Origin: an uncultured Collinsella sp.
Lineage (GTDB): Bacteria; Actinomycetota; Coriobacteriia; Coriobacteriales; Coriobacteriaceae
Reading direction: 5' to 3'
NCBI GenBank assembly: GCA_958403205.1
Contig: CATXWM010000009.1
Location: 1 to 64,000 of the forward strand
Length of the DNA stretch: 64,000 bases
In this document: one piece after another, positions 56,176 to 63,552 of the stretch
Layout: every line of letters starts with the position of its first letter
Position numbering within the stretch: the first letter of the stretch is position 1
Translations under genes and position numbers: made by a program
The notes under the pieces: generated by a model
The model's input: the letters and a program-made list of their open reading frames with translations, nothing else
The model's database searches: none
Told to the model about the DNA's origin: nothing

Positions 56176-57177
56176 ATGGATATCAAAACACGCAACATAG
56201 CAACGCCCGCCGCGGACGCACCAGCAACGGCAGTGCCCACCCCCGTCGTGGGCCGCTTTGCCCCGTCGCCCTCGGGCCGCATGCACTTGGGCAACGTGTT
56301 CAGCTGCCTGTGCGCATGGCTTTCGGCCCGCAGCCAGGGCGGCAGCATCGTGTTGCGTGTCGAGGACCTGGACGATCGCTGCAAGCGCCCGGAACTTGCC
56401 GCTCAACTGATTGACGATCTGACCTGGCTGGGGCTCGAGTGGGACGAAGGCCCCTACTACCAGCACGATCGCCTGGATCTGTACGAGGACGCCCTGCGCC
56501 AGCTGCAAGACGCCGGCCTCACCTATCCCTGTTTTTGCACGCGTGCCGAACTCCACGCCGCGAGCGCGCCGCACGCCAGCGACGGCACGCCCATCTACCG
56601 CGGCGCCTGCAGAGGTCTTTCTGCTGATGAAATCACCCGCCGCAGTGCCCTGCGTGCTCCGGCCACGCGCCTGCGCGTGCCCACCGTCGACGACCTCGCC
56701 AGCGACGTGATCGAATTCGTGGACCGCACGTACGGAGCCCAATGCGAAGCACTCGCCACCGAGTGCGGTGACTTTTTGGTGCGCCGCAGCGACGGCGTGT
56801 TTGCCTATCAGCTGGCCGTGGTGGTCGACGACGCTGCCATGGGCGTCACCGAGATCGTACGCGGATGCGACCTGCTTGGTTCCACGCCGCGCCAGATCTA
56901 TCTGCAACATCTGCTGGGACTGCCCACGCCGCACTACGCGCACATTCCGCTGCTCATGTCACCGGACGGCCGCCGCCTTTCCAAGCGCGATCGCGATCTG
57001 GACCTGGGCGAGCTCCGCACCCGCTTTGGCACACCCGAGGCACTGTTGGGATGGCTCGCCGGGCAAACAGGCATCGCGCCGGACACCACGCCGCGTACCG
57101 CCGAGCAGCTGGTCGAGCACTTTAGCTGGGACGTCATCCGCGTGCATCGGGAGAACATCACTGTAACGGTCGAGTAG
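56176..57177 (+). CDS. gluQ: Glutamyl-Q tRNA(Asp) synthetase
   Basis: This 333-residue protein is read from ATG 56176. It has the class I synthetase core without an anticodon-binding domain, as in GluQRS. GRFAPSPSGRMHLGNVFSCLCAW carries the HIGH-type motif, LRVEDLDDRCKRPELAAQL binds glutamate, and LMSPDGRRLSKRDRDLDLGEL holds the KMSKS-type motif. The zinc cysteines are in YPCFCTRAELHAAS and YRGACRG. It attaches glutamate to queuosine of tRNA-Asp. Frame and spacing fit; ordinary GltX would be about 130 residues longer. Confidence 0.9.
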   Translation: MDIKTRNIATPAADAPATAVPTPVVGRFAPSPSGRMHLGNVFSCLCAWLSARSQGGSIVLRVEDLDDRCKRPELAAQLIDDLTWLGLEWDEGPYYQHDRLDLYEDALRQLQDAGLTYPCFCTRAELHAASAPHASDGTPIYRGACRGLSADEITRRSALRAPATRLRVPTVDDLASDVIEFVDRTYGAQCEALATECGDFLVRRSDGVFAYQLAVVVDDAAMGVTEIVRGCDLLGSTPRQIYLQHLLGLPTPHYAHIPLLMSPDGRRLSKRDRDLDLGELRTRFGTPEALLGWLAGQTGIAPDTTPRTAEQLVEHFSWDVIRVHRENITVTVE

Positions 57178-57192
57178 CCAGCCACCCCGCCT

Positions 57193-57919
57193 CTACGCAA
57201 CATCCCAGGGCTGGAGTTCGTCGCCCAAGCGAACGATGCAGTCGTAGAGCACGGTGTGACGCTCGGCCGGGTTGGTATCCCGATGAAAATGCCCGTAGTA
57301 CCAGCGCTTGTAGTCCAGGTGGTCCTCCAGCTCGTCGAAAAACGTGGTGAGTCGATCGACATCGGGATAATTCCAGCCAGGTGCCGGGTAAAGCGTGGGC
57401 GAAAGCATGCGCGTGGAGCAGGTATGGGTGATCGCATAGTCGACCTTCCAGCCCACGCTGTCGAGCTTTGCCCGCGCCTCCTCAAAGTTGCGCTCGTCCG
57501 GCAGCTCCTGCGGCCACCAGCTGGAATACGGAATGCGGCATTCCTTATCCACGCTCGTGGCGCCGCCCATGGTAAAGATCGTTGAGCCGTCGAGCTCAAA
57601 AAACCTCACCGCGCGTCAGGCGTCGGATGGGCGAGGTGTCCGACAGACGCTGCGTCAGGCCTCCGTGCCACAGCTCCATGGGGCGCTCCGACCAGTGATC
57701 GAAACGCTCATGGTTGCCGTCGACAAACAGCACGGTATAGGGGCGCGACTCAAGCCAGGCGATGTCGGCACATTCCTCGGCAGAGAAATCCCACGGAAAG
57801 CCAAAGTCGCCCGCGATGATGAGATAGTCGTCACTCGTCAGACCATCCCCAAGATCCCAGTCGCGAAGCTTTTGCATGTCGACGCCGCCGTGAATATCGC
57901 CCGTCACATAGACCGTCAT
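57193..57919 (-). pseudogene. Metallophosphoesterase split by a +1 frameshift
   Basis: From ATG 57919 the first frame reads MTVYVTGDIHGGVDMQKL, IIAGDFGFPW and FVDGNHERFDHW, then ends at UGA in GAG-GTT-TTT-TGA near 57598. One base later the frame resumes as FELDGSTIFTMGG, with THTCSTR and YYGHFHRDTNPAE to the stop at 57193. Together these give all five metal-binding motifs of a calcineurin-type phosphoesterase of about 240 residues. The break lies in six T residues preceded by GGTGAGG. It may be a true inactivation, a sequencing error in a homopolymer, or a programmed +1 shift like that of prfB. Confidence 0.8.
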
Positions 57920-58004
57920 CGGATCACCACTTCCCTGTAAGTCGCTAGCCCACATTCTGCACGATCACTAAGTCAACCGTTCCAGCCCTTCCATCCTTTG
58001 GGAC

Positions 58005-58244
58005 CTACCCCTCGCTCTTCCATCCAAACGGGTCAAACACCCAAAAGATCAGATCGAGCACGCCGCCGGTCATCATGGCGCCGGCAAGGGCCATGCAAAC
58101 GTGCAGGGAACTGGCACTTCGGAGCACGTCGAATGGCCCCAGAACAGCCAGCAGCGCGACCGCTGCGCCGGCAAGGCACAGCGCGAGGCACGGCCCCGCG
58201 TCCTTGACGCACTTCTTTGCGAGATGCTTGGTGTTGTCGCTCAT
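58005..58244 (-). CDS. Small membrane protein
   Basis: This 79-residue protein is read from ATG 58244, ten bases after AAGGGG. It has two hydrophobic helices (GPCLALCLAGAAVALLAVLGPF and LHVCMALAGAMMTGGVLDLIFWVF) joined by a short loop. A basic N-terminus (NTKHLAKKCVKDAG) precedes them and FDPFGWKSEG ends it. I do not recognise the family. It lies alone upstream of the phosphoesterase gene in the same direction. Confidence 0.6.
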   Translation of the reverse strand: MSDNTKHLAKKCVKDAGPCLALCLAGAAVALLAVLGPFDVLRSASSLHVCMALAGAMMTGGVLDLIFWVFDPFGWKSEG

Positions 58245-58410
58245 TGGTATCGAACCCCTTAGAGGGTCGCTGTTCGGGTATATGCCACCACGGCAGAGCA
58301 GGGCGGCAGGGTAAGTGTCACATGTCGTGCGGACATCAATGGAGAAACCGCCTGCTCGACCAACCTTTGACGCCGTTTTGCACCGGCACCACATCCCCCG
58401 CTATCGAGGT

Positions 58411-58581
58411 CTAATACTTTTCCCGAGAAGTGAATGGCTGTTTTTGAACCCCTGAAACATCCGCATTTTTCGGCGGCAAAATCGCAGGATTTCAGCGCCG
58501 AAACCGCAGGAAGCGGCACCTTTAAAGTGTCGATGCTTCGGGGGTCCGTTTTAGCTCGTTCACTTCTCGGGAAAAGTGTTA
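58411..58581. repeat. 171-bp element bounded by inverted repeats
   Basis: CTAATACTTTTCCCGAGAAG-TGAA at the left is matched at 58559-58581 by the reverse complement. The inner 19 bases (58415-58433) are perfect and the outer ones carry one mismatch. The interior (about 125 bases) has GCATTTTTCGGCGGCAAAAT and GCGCCGAAACCGCAGG but no gene. It looks like a small non-autonomous mobile element. The remainder of the gap up to 58801 shows nothing else. Confidence 0.72.
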
Positions 58582-58801
58582 GGCCTCGCTGTTAGCTATC
58601 CAAAAAGACACCTCTCCCTTCCCCACACCACCCAAAAACTCATCCAACGTTAATCTTGGCTCAAGAATCGCTTAATCTATAACCTGCACTATAGAGTTCG
58701 ACCAAGGGCGGGGCGGCGCCGCGCAACGCAGACCGCCGAACGCAACGCTCGCGCCCGGGCAAATCGCCCGGCGTCGCGCCCATCGAACGAAAGGACAGGT
58801 C

Positions 58802-59344
58802 ATGGACGACCTCGAAAAAGTTGAAACCATCCGCACCAAGTGCAACGTGAGCTACAGCGATGCCAAGGCCGCGCTCGACGCCGCCGACGGCAACGTTTTG
58901 GACGTCATCATTTGGCTCGAGTCGCAGGGCAAGACGCAGACCACGTCGGCGCACGCCGCCACCGAGTCCGCGCCAGTCGATGAGCCCTCAGCCGAGATGG
59001 TCGCCGCGCAGGCCGCCTACGAGAAGTCGAGCGAAAAGACCGACTTCTCCAAGAAGATGGACAGCGTATGGGAGTACCTCAAAAAGCTCTTCCGCCTGAG
59101 CCTGGACACCAAGTTTATCGCCACGCGCCGCGACGCGATCATCCTCAACATTCCCATCCTGATCCCCATCATCGCCCTGTTTGCCTGGGGCGCTACGATT
59201 TGGCTGATGCTGATTGGCCTGTTCTTTGGCATGCGCTACCGCATCGATAGCGACGGCGACGTGCCCGGCAGCATCAACAACCTTATGAATCACGCCGCCG
59301 ATGCCGCGGACGACATCAAGCAAAATCTGAACGACGACAAGTAA
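58802..59344 (+). CDS. UBA/TS-N-like plus DUF4342-type membrane protein
   Basis: This 180-residue protein starts at ATG 58802 after GAAAGGACAG. Residues 1-42 (KVETIRTKCNVSYSDAKAALDAADGNVLDVIIWLE) form a UBA/TS-N-like three-helix fold. A linker of 55 residues follows. The C-terminal part (KLFRLSLDTKFIATRRDAIILNIPILIPIIALFAWGATIWLMLIGLFFGMRYRI, in pieces) resembles DUF4342 with two membrane helices. Its role is unknown. It lies 18 bases upstream of a response regulator, so it is probably part of that operon. Confidence 0.82.
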   Translation: MDDLEKVETIRTKCNVSYSDAKAALDAADGNVLDVIIWLESQGKTQTTSAHAATESAPVDEPSAEMVAAQAAYEKSSEKTDFSKKMDSVWEYLKKLFRLSLDTKFIATRRDAIILNIPILIPIIALFAWGATIWLMLIGLFFGMRYRIDSDGDVPGSINNLMNHAADAADDIKQNLNDDK

Positions 59345-59362
59345 TCGCAGACGGGGGCACGC

Positions 59363-60148
59363 ATGGCACGGATCCTGATCGTAGAGGACGAGGAGAAAAT
59401 CGCCCGCTTTGTGACGCTCGAGCTGGAGCACGAGGGCTACCAGGTGGAGCACGCCGCCGACGGCCGCACCGCCGTGGACCTGGCGCTGGAGCGCGACTAC
59501 GATCTGATTCTGCTCGATGTGCTGTTGCCGCAGCTCAACGGCATGGAGGTCCTGCGACGTGTCCGCAAGCACAAGGATGTGCCGGTGATTATGGTCACCG
59601 CGCGCGATGCCGTGATGGACAAGGTTGCCGGGCTCGATGCCGGCGCCGACGATTACCTGACCAAGCCATTTGCGATTGAGGAACTGTTCGCCCGGATCCG
59701 CGTGGCGCTGAAGCGCTCGGAGGCCGTGCGGGCGGCTTCGGGCGTTGGCGGCGCCGGCGCCGGGACGGGCACTGCGGCCGGTGCGGGCGTCGGCGCCGGT
59801 GCGATACCCCCGGTCAGCGACTCGGCCCAGGCTTCCGCTTCGCCCTCCCCCGCTACGCTCACCGTTGGCTCGGTTGTGCTCGATCCCGACCGCCGCGAAG
59901 TCACGGTCGGAGGCTCGCCCATCGCGCTCACGGCCCGCGAGTTCGACGTTCTCGCCCTGCTTATGGCGCATGCCAAAACCGTGCTCACGCGCGAGCGCAT
60001 CGCGCACGAGGCGCTGGGCTACGAATACGTGGGCGACACCAACAACGTCGACGTGCACATCGCGCATCTACGCGCCAAGATCGAGGACGCCGGCGGCGCC
60101 CGCATCATCCAAACCGTGCGCGGGGTGGGCTATGTCTGCCGTGCGTAA
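59363..60148 (+). CDS. OmpR-family response regulator with Gly/Ala-rich linker
   Basis: This 261-residue regulator starts MARILIVEDEEKIARFVTLELE. The phosphorylated Asp is in LILLDVLLPQLNGMEVL near residue 52 and the Lys in DDYLTKPFAIEELFARI. The DNA-binding wing is at the C-terminus (LTAREFDVLALLMAHAKTVLTRERI, VDVHIAHLRAKIED, TVRGVGYVCRA). Between the two domains is a linker of about 50 residues rich in Gly, Ala and Ser, far longer than usual. The gene overlaps its kinase partner by 17 bases. Confidence 0.93.
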   Translation: MARILIVEDEEKIARFVTLELEHEGYQVEHAADGRTAVDLALERDYDLILLDVLLPQLNGMEVLRRVRKHKDVPVIMVTARDAVMDKVAGLDAGADDYLTKPFAIEELFARIRVALKRSEAVRAASGVGGAGAGTGTAAGAGVGAGAIPPVSDSAQASASPSPATLTVGSVVLDPDRREVTVGGSPIALTAREFDVLALLMAHAKTVLTRERIAHEALGYEYVGDTNNVDVHIAHLRAKIEDAGGARIIQTVRGVGYVCRA

Positions 60149-61427
60149 CGCCGAGGCCAAGCGCGTCACCTCCATCGCCCGCGCCATCAACTGGGGCTAT
60201 ATGTGGCGCCGCCTGGTGAGCTACGTCTGGCTCGATCTGTTGCTGTTGGTTATTACGGTGGCGATCCTCGTCTATGGATACAACCAGACGCTGCCCAACG
60301 GCGCGTTTACCGCAGGATGGATCCCCAGCGCCACCGTTCGCGGCATGTCGCTGACGCCCACGCGCGGCTGGGACCTGACAACGCTCACCTATACCGTCGA
60401 GCTTGCGCGTACCACCAAGACTTTCCCCCTCGCGCAGGACCTCGTCACGCTATGGCCTCTCTACCTTGTCATTGTGGGTTGGCAGGTCATCAGCGTGCTC
60501 AACATGCTCGGCGGCGCCCGCCGCGTGCGCCGCACCATGGCACCGCTCAACGACCTGGCCCTGCGCGTGGACGAACTCGGCCGCATGCAACTCGCCGGCG
60601 GCAAGATGGAAACACTGGAGCAAGCCATCGAGCGCGCGAGCGTCGACTCGCCGAGCGTCACTACCGGCGACGCCGACCTGGCAAGCATCGAGGTTGCACT
60701 CAACCGCCTACTGCGCCAGATGCAAGAGGCCAAACTGCAGCAGATGCGCTTTGTCAACGATGCGAGCCACGAGCTGCGCACGCCCATCGCGGTGATTCAG
60801 GGCTACGTAAACATGCTCGACCGCTGGGGCAAAGACGACCCGGACGTGCTGGCGGAGTCTATCGCGTCCCTCAAGGCCGAAAGCGAGCACATGCAAGAGC
60901 TCGTGGAACAGCTGCTGTTTTTGGCACGCGGCGATGCCGGGCGCACGGTCCTGCGGCGCGCGCATACCAACTTGGCTGCACTGGTCAGCGAGGTATGCGA
61001 AGAATCGCAGATGATCGATACCGAGCACACGTATCGGCTGGCTTCTGACGCTGCGCTTGCCAGTGACCCGCGCTGCGACGCGCCCGTCGACGTGGCGCTC
61101 GTGAAGCAGGCTCTGCGCGTGATCGTGCAAAACGCCGCCAAGTACTCGGATGCGGGAACGACCGTCACATTTGGCATAACGCCGGATGCGGGCGCGGGCA
61201 CGATCGACATAAGTGTTGAGGACGAGGGCATCGGCATGAACCAGGAATCCGCAGCTCACGCGTTCGAGCGGTTCTACTGTGCCGACAACGCGCGCGATGC
61301 CGGCGCACAGGGTTCGGGTCTGGGGCTTGCGATCGCCAAGTGGATCGTCGACAGCCACGGCGGCGTCATCGGTGTGACCTCGGTCGAAGGGGTCGGCAGC
61401 CGCTTTACGATTCGCCTGCCACGATAG
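60132..61427 (+). CDS. Sensor histidine kinase
   Basis: This 431-residue kinase is read from ATG 60132, inside the end of the regulator gene. Two membrane helices (LLLLVITVAILVYGY, LVTLWPLYLVIVGWQVISVLNML) flank an outer domain of about 70 residues. The H-box is FVNDASHELRTPIAVIQGYVNML near residue 215, the N-box ALRVIVQNAAKYSDAG, and VEDEGIGMNQESAAHAFERFY, GLGLAIAKWIVDSHGG and TIRLP complete the ATPase. The signal is unknown. The pair is terminated at 61448. Confidence 0.93.
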   Translation: MSAVRNAEAKRVTSIARAINWGYMWRRLVSYVWLDLLLLVITVAILVYGYNQTLPNGAFTAGWIPSATVRGMSLTPTRGWDLTTLTYTVELARTTKTFPLAQDLVTLWPLYLVIVGWQVISVLNMLGGARRVRRTMAPLNDLALRVDELGRMQLAGGKMETLEQAIERASVDSPSVTTGDADLASIEVALNRLLRQMQEAKLQQMRFVNDASHELRTPIAVIQGYVNMLDRWGKDDPDVLAESIASLKAESEHMQELVEQLLFLARGDAGRTVLRRAHTNLAALVSEVCEESQMIDTEHTYRLASDAALASDPRCDAPVDVALVKQALRVIVQNAAKYSDAGTTVTFGITPDAGAGTIDISVEDEGIGMNQESAAHAFERFYCADNARDAGAQGSGLGLAIAKWIVDSHGGVIGVTSVEGVGSRFTIRLPR

Positions 61428-61447
61428 GAAGCCCCTCGGCATAAATA

Positions 61448-61480
61448 AAGGGATAGGGCCACGCGGCCCTATCCCTTTTT
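61448..61480 (+). terminator. Terminator of the response regulator/kinase operon
   Basis: AAGGGATAGGGCC pairs with GGCCCTATCCCTT around ACGC and is followed by TTTTGCC. It also fits termination of the convergent VOC gene on the minus strand. Confidence 0.92.
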
Positions 61481-61502
61481 GCCAGCTATGGCAGCTTGTG
61501 CG

Positions 61503-61877
61503 CTACTCGCGGCACAGGTGCACGGCGAAACCGGCGAACTCGCGCTTAAAGTACACGAGCTTGGTACCACCGTCGGGCAGCAGCGCGCGCGACTCTTCGT
61601 TGACCTCGAGCCCGCGCTCGGCAAACCACTTCTCAGCTGCATCGATGTCGTTAACGGCAAAGCCGATGTGGCCCTTGGTGCCACGACCGTTCTGCTTCAT
61701 GATCTCGACCAGCGAATCGTTGAAGTACGAAACCGGGGTCTCGATGACGGGCAGGCCCATCATCGTCGAGAACAGCTCCGCGATCTCCAGGGCGTCTGCC
61801 GGGTCGGTGGCGTTAATGCCCACATGGGCAACGCGCATACCAAAGAGCTCTACCGGGTTGGCGTTCTGCTCACTCAT
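61503..61877 (-). CDS. VOC-superfamily (glyoxalase-like) protein
   Basis: This 124-residue protein has one VOC module repeat pair. RVAHVGINATDPADALEIAELFSTMMGLPVIE carries the first metal His, and GTKGHIGFAVNDIDAAEKWFAERGLEV the second. The end GGTKLVYFKREFAGFAVHLC completes the fold. It overlaps no neighbour but lies 11 bases downstream of a PTS IIB gene and was likely transcribed with it. In related bacteria such VOC proteins sit near sugar-acid aldolases. A reaction cannot be assigned. Confidence 0.85.
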   Translation of the reverse strand: MSEQNANPVELFGMRVAHVGINATDPADALEIAELFSTMMGLPVIETPVSYFNDSLVEIMKQNGRGTKGHIGFAVNDIDAAEKWFAERGLEVNEESRALLPDGGTKLVYFKREFAGFAVHLCRE

Positions 61878-61888
61878 GCAGTCAGCGC

Positions 61889-62176
61889 CTACTGAGCCAT
61901 GACGTCGAGAACGGCCTTCTCGGCGGCAACGCGGTTCATGCCGGTCATGAAGGGCACGCCACTCACGTACGGGCAGGTGAGGCCCTCGGGGGCAACGGTG
62001 GTGGCGATCAGCAGGTCAGCGCCCTCGTCGCAGTAATCCTTGGCCTCGGAGATGGCGCACTGCACGATCTCGTACTTGTCGGCATAACCGTTGGCGTCGA
62101 GCAGGGTAGCGACCTTCTGGGCAACGAGCGTGGAAGTAGCAGCGCCAGCACCGCAAGCCAAAACGATCTTCTTCAT
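61889..62176 (-). CDS. PTS galactitol-type subunit IIB
   Basis: This 95-residue phosphocarrier begins MKKIVLACGAGAATSTLVAQKVATLLDANGY. Cys8 in LACGAGAATST is the phosphorylated cysteine of the GatB family. ISEAKDYCDEGADLLIATT and VPFMTGMNRVAAEKAVLDVMA follow. It would carry phosphate to a galactitol-family IIC. Neither IIC nor IIA lies next to it; the only partner is the VOC gene. Either the transporter genes are elsewhere or this is a residual or regulatory IIB. Confidence 0.9.
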   Translation of the reverse strand: MKKIVLACGAGAATSTLVAQKVATLLDANGYADKYEIVQCAISEAKDYCDEGADLLIATTVAPEGLTCPYVSGVPFMTGMNRVAAEKAVLDVMAQ

Positions 62177-62339
62177 AGGTAATGTCTCCCTTCATGGTTT
62201 ACTTTAGGTAAGTGTACCGCAGCGAGCGATGGCACTCGGCCTCGATGAGCTTTTATGCCAGTTTGCTTGCGCGCTGCGTATAATACATCTAGTACGTGTT
62301 GTCATACCGCTCGCTTTATGAGCGACTAAGGACCCCAAT

Positions 62340-62963
62340 ATGCCCGATTCCCGCACCCTCTGGACCGCCGTCGTTATCATCTGCATCGCCGTTTCGGTGT
62401 TCTTTAGCGTCAAAAAACGCACCACGTTTAAACGCCTGCAGCAATTGATGGCCGCCAAGCAGTGGGACGAGTTCGATCGTTTGCTCGACGGCAAACTCAC
62501 TAGCATGCTGTACCCACGCTACAACCGCGACTACCTGCGCCTGAACTCCTATCTGCTGCGCGAGGACCACGAGCGTGCCAGCGAGATGTTCGACCTGCTG
62601 CTGGGGCTCAACCTCCCCAAGATGCAGCGCGTCGACCTGGTGATTAAGGCCTTTAACTACTATGTTGGCCAGGAGGACCGCAAAAAGTCCAAAGAGCTGT
62701 TGCACGAGATCAAGGGCTTTGAGGGCGGTCAGGCCGAGGCAGTCGCGCACGAATGCCAACTGATGTACGACACGATGATCCTCAAGCGCCACAACGACAT
62801 TCCCGAGCTGGAGCGCATGCTCGAGGATGTCGGCGACGACCCGGTCAAGCGCTGCCGCTTGGAGTACCTGCTGGCCCTGCAGTACCAGAACAAGGGCGAC
62901 GAAGCCAAGTTCCAGGAGTTCCTGGAGAAGTCGGGCCAACACTCGATGGCCGTCAACGCGTAA
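62340..62963 (+). CDS. Single-pass membrane protein with TPR-like helices
   Basis: This 207-residue protein starts MPDSRTLWTAVVIICIAVSVFFSVKKRTTF, one N-terminal membrane helix followed by a basic stop. The rest is helical, in TPR style, with LQQLMAAKQWDEFDRLLDGKL, RASEMFDLLLGLNLPKMQRVDLVIKAFNYYVGQ, and CRLEYLLALQYQNKGDEAKFQEFLEKSG. It likely acts as a cytoplasmic scaffold at the membrane. I do not know its partners. It lies 32 bases upstream of tRNA-Leu. Confidence 0.72.
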   Translation: MPDSRTLWTAVVIICIAVSVFFSVKKRTTFKRLQQLMAAKQWDEFDRLLDGKLTSMLYPRYNRDYLRLNSYLLREDHERASEMFDLLLGLNLPKMQRVDLVIKAFNYYVGQEDRKKSKELLHEIKGFEGGQAEAVAHECQLMYDTMILKRHNDIPELERMLEDVGDDPVKRCRLEYLLALQYQNKGDEAKFQEFLEKSGQHSMAVNA

Positions 62964-62994
62964 CGGACGGCTTGTGCTAGACTTCTAGTCTCAC

Positions 62995-63079
62995 GGGGGC
63001 GTGGCGGAATTGGCATACGCAGGAGACTTAAAATCTCTCGCCGCAAGGATTGTGGGTTCGAGTCCCACCGCCCCTACCA
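62995..63079 (+). tRNA. tRNA-Leu (anticodon TAA)
   Basis: The acceptor arm GGGGGCG pairs with CGCCCCT with one G-U pair. The anticodon stem GGAGA/TCTCT holds CTTAAAA, giving anticodon TAA for UUA codons. The long variable arm marks a class II tRNA, and the T-arm is GTGGG-TTCGAGT-CCCAC. CCA is encoded. A copy of its 3' end lies 196 bases downstream. Confidence 0.95.
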
Positions 63080-63334
63080 TATGGAGCTTTCGAGCCCGTG
63101 TTCCTCAGGGATGCGGGCTCGCTTCTTTTAGATGCCGGTGGGACTCGAACCCGCGAGGGGGCGAGCGTTAAGCGGACGCGCAGCGTCCGAAGCGAGCCGG
63201 CGAGGGCGCCGACAGGCGGCCGAAGCCGGTGCGTATTTGCGCAGCAAATGCGCGGACGTCCCACCGCCCCTACCATATGGAGCTTTCGAGCCCGTGTCCC
63301 CAAGGGATGCGGGCTCGTTTCTTTTACACGCCGG
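63062..63334. repeat. Direct repeat of the tRNA-Leu 3' end
   Basis: Bases 63062-63138 (T-arm end, CCA, and following terminator) recur at 63258-63334 with about ten differences. Between them, 63134-63155 reads as an inverted T-arm (GGTGGGACTCGAACCCGCGAG). The remainder of the spacer is a run of small GC-rich hairpins such as GCGGACGCGCAGCGTCCG. This layout is that of an attachment-site scar or a small tandem duplication. Confidence 0.82.
63091..63130 (+). terminator. Terminator of tRNA-Leu
   Basis: CGAGCCCG pairs with CGGGCTCG and is followed by CTTCTTTTA. A second version lies in the duplicated segment at about 63287-63326. Confidence 0.75.
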
Positions 63335-63342
63335 CGGGGCTC

Positions 63343-63413
63343 TAAGTTGCGGTGGAATAGTTCCTGTTTTGGCAGTTTACCAGCACATTTAGGAACTATT
63401 CCACCGCGACTTA
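63343..63413. repeat. Variant hairpin of the TTGCGGTGAAATAGGGA family
   Basis: Arms TAAGTTGCGGTGGAATAGTTCC-T (63343-63365) and their complement (63391-63413) pair at 22 of 23 positions. Compared with the other two copies, GGTGAAATAGGGA is changed to GGTGGAATAGTTCC on one arm and matched on the other. Confidence 0.8.
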
Positions 63414-63422
63414 GGTTGGTGT

Positions 63423-63510
63423 TCCCACATTTTCCGATGGAAAAACGTGGTTGTCTCCCACATTTTCCGATGGAAAAACGTGGTTGTCTCGCACATTTTT
63501 CGATGGAAAC
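63423..63510. repeat. Tandem 33-bp hairpin repeats upstream of the ATPase gene
   Basis: Two identical 33-base units (63423-63455, 63456-63488) and a partial third (63489-63510) follow each other. Each unit holds the hairpin CCACATTTTCC-GAT-GGAAAAACGTGG. They end about 40 bases before the ATPase start. Confidence 0.82.
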
Positions 63511-63552
63511 GCCCAAATGGCCTTATACTAGCCGAGAGGGTTGGGAGGCAAT

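Noticed and set aside
63423..63510. CRISPR array
   Set aside because: The units are directly adjacent with no spacers between them, so they are plain tandem repeats.
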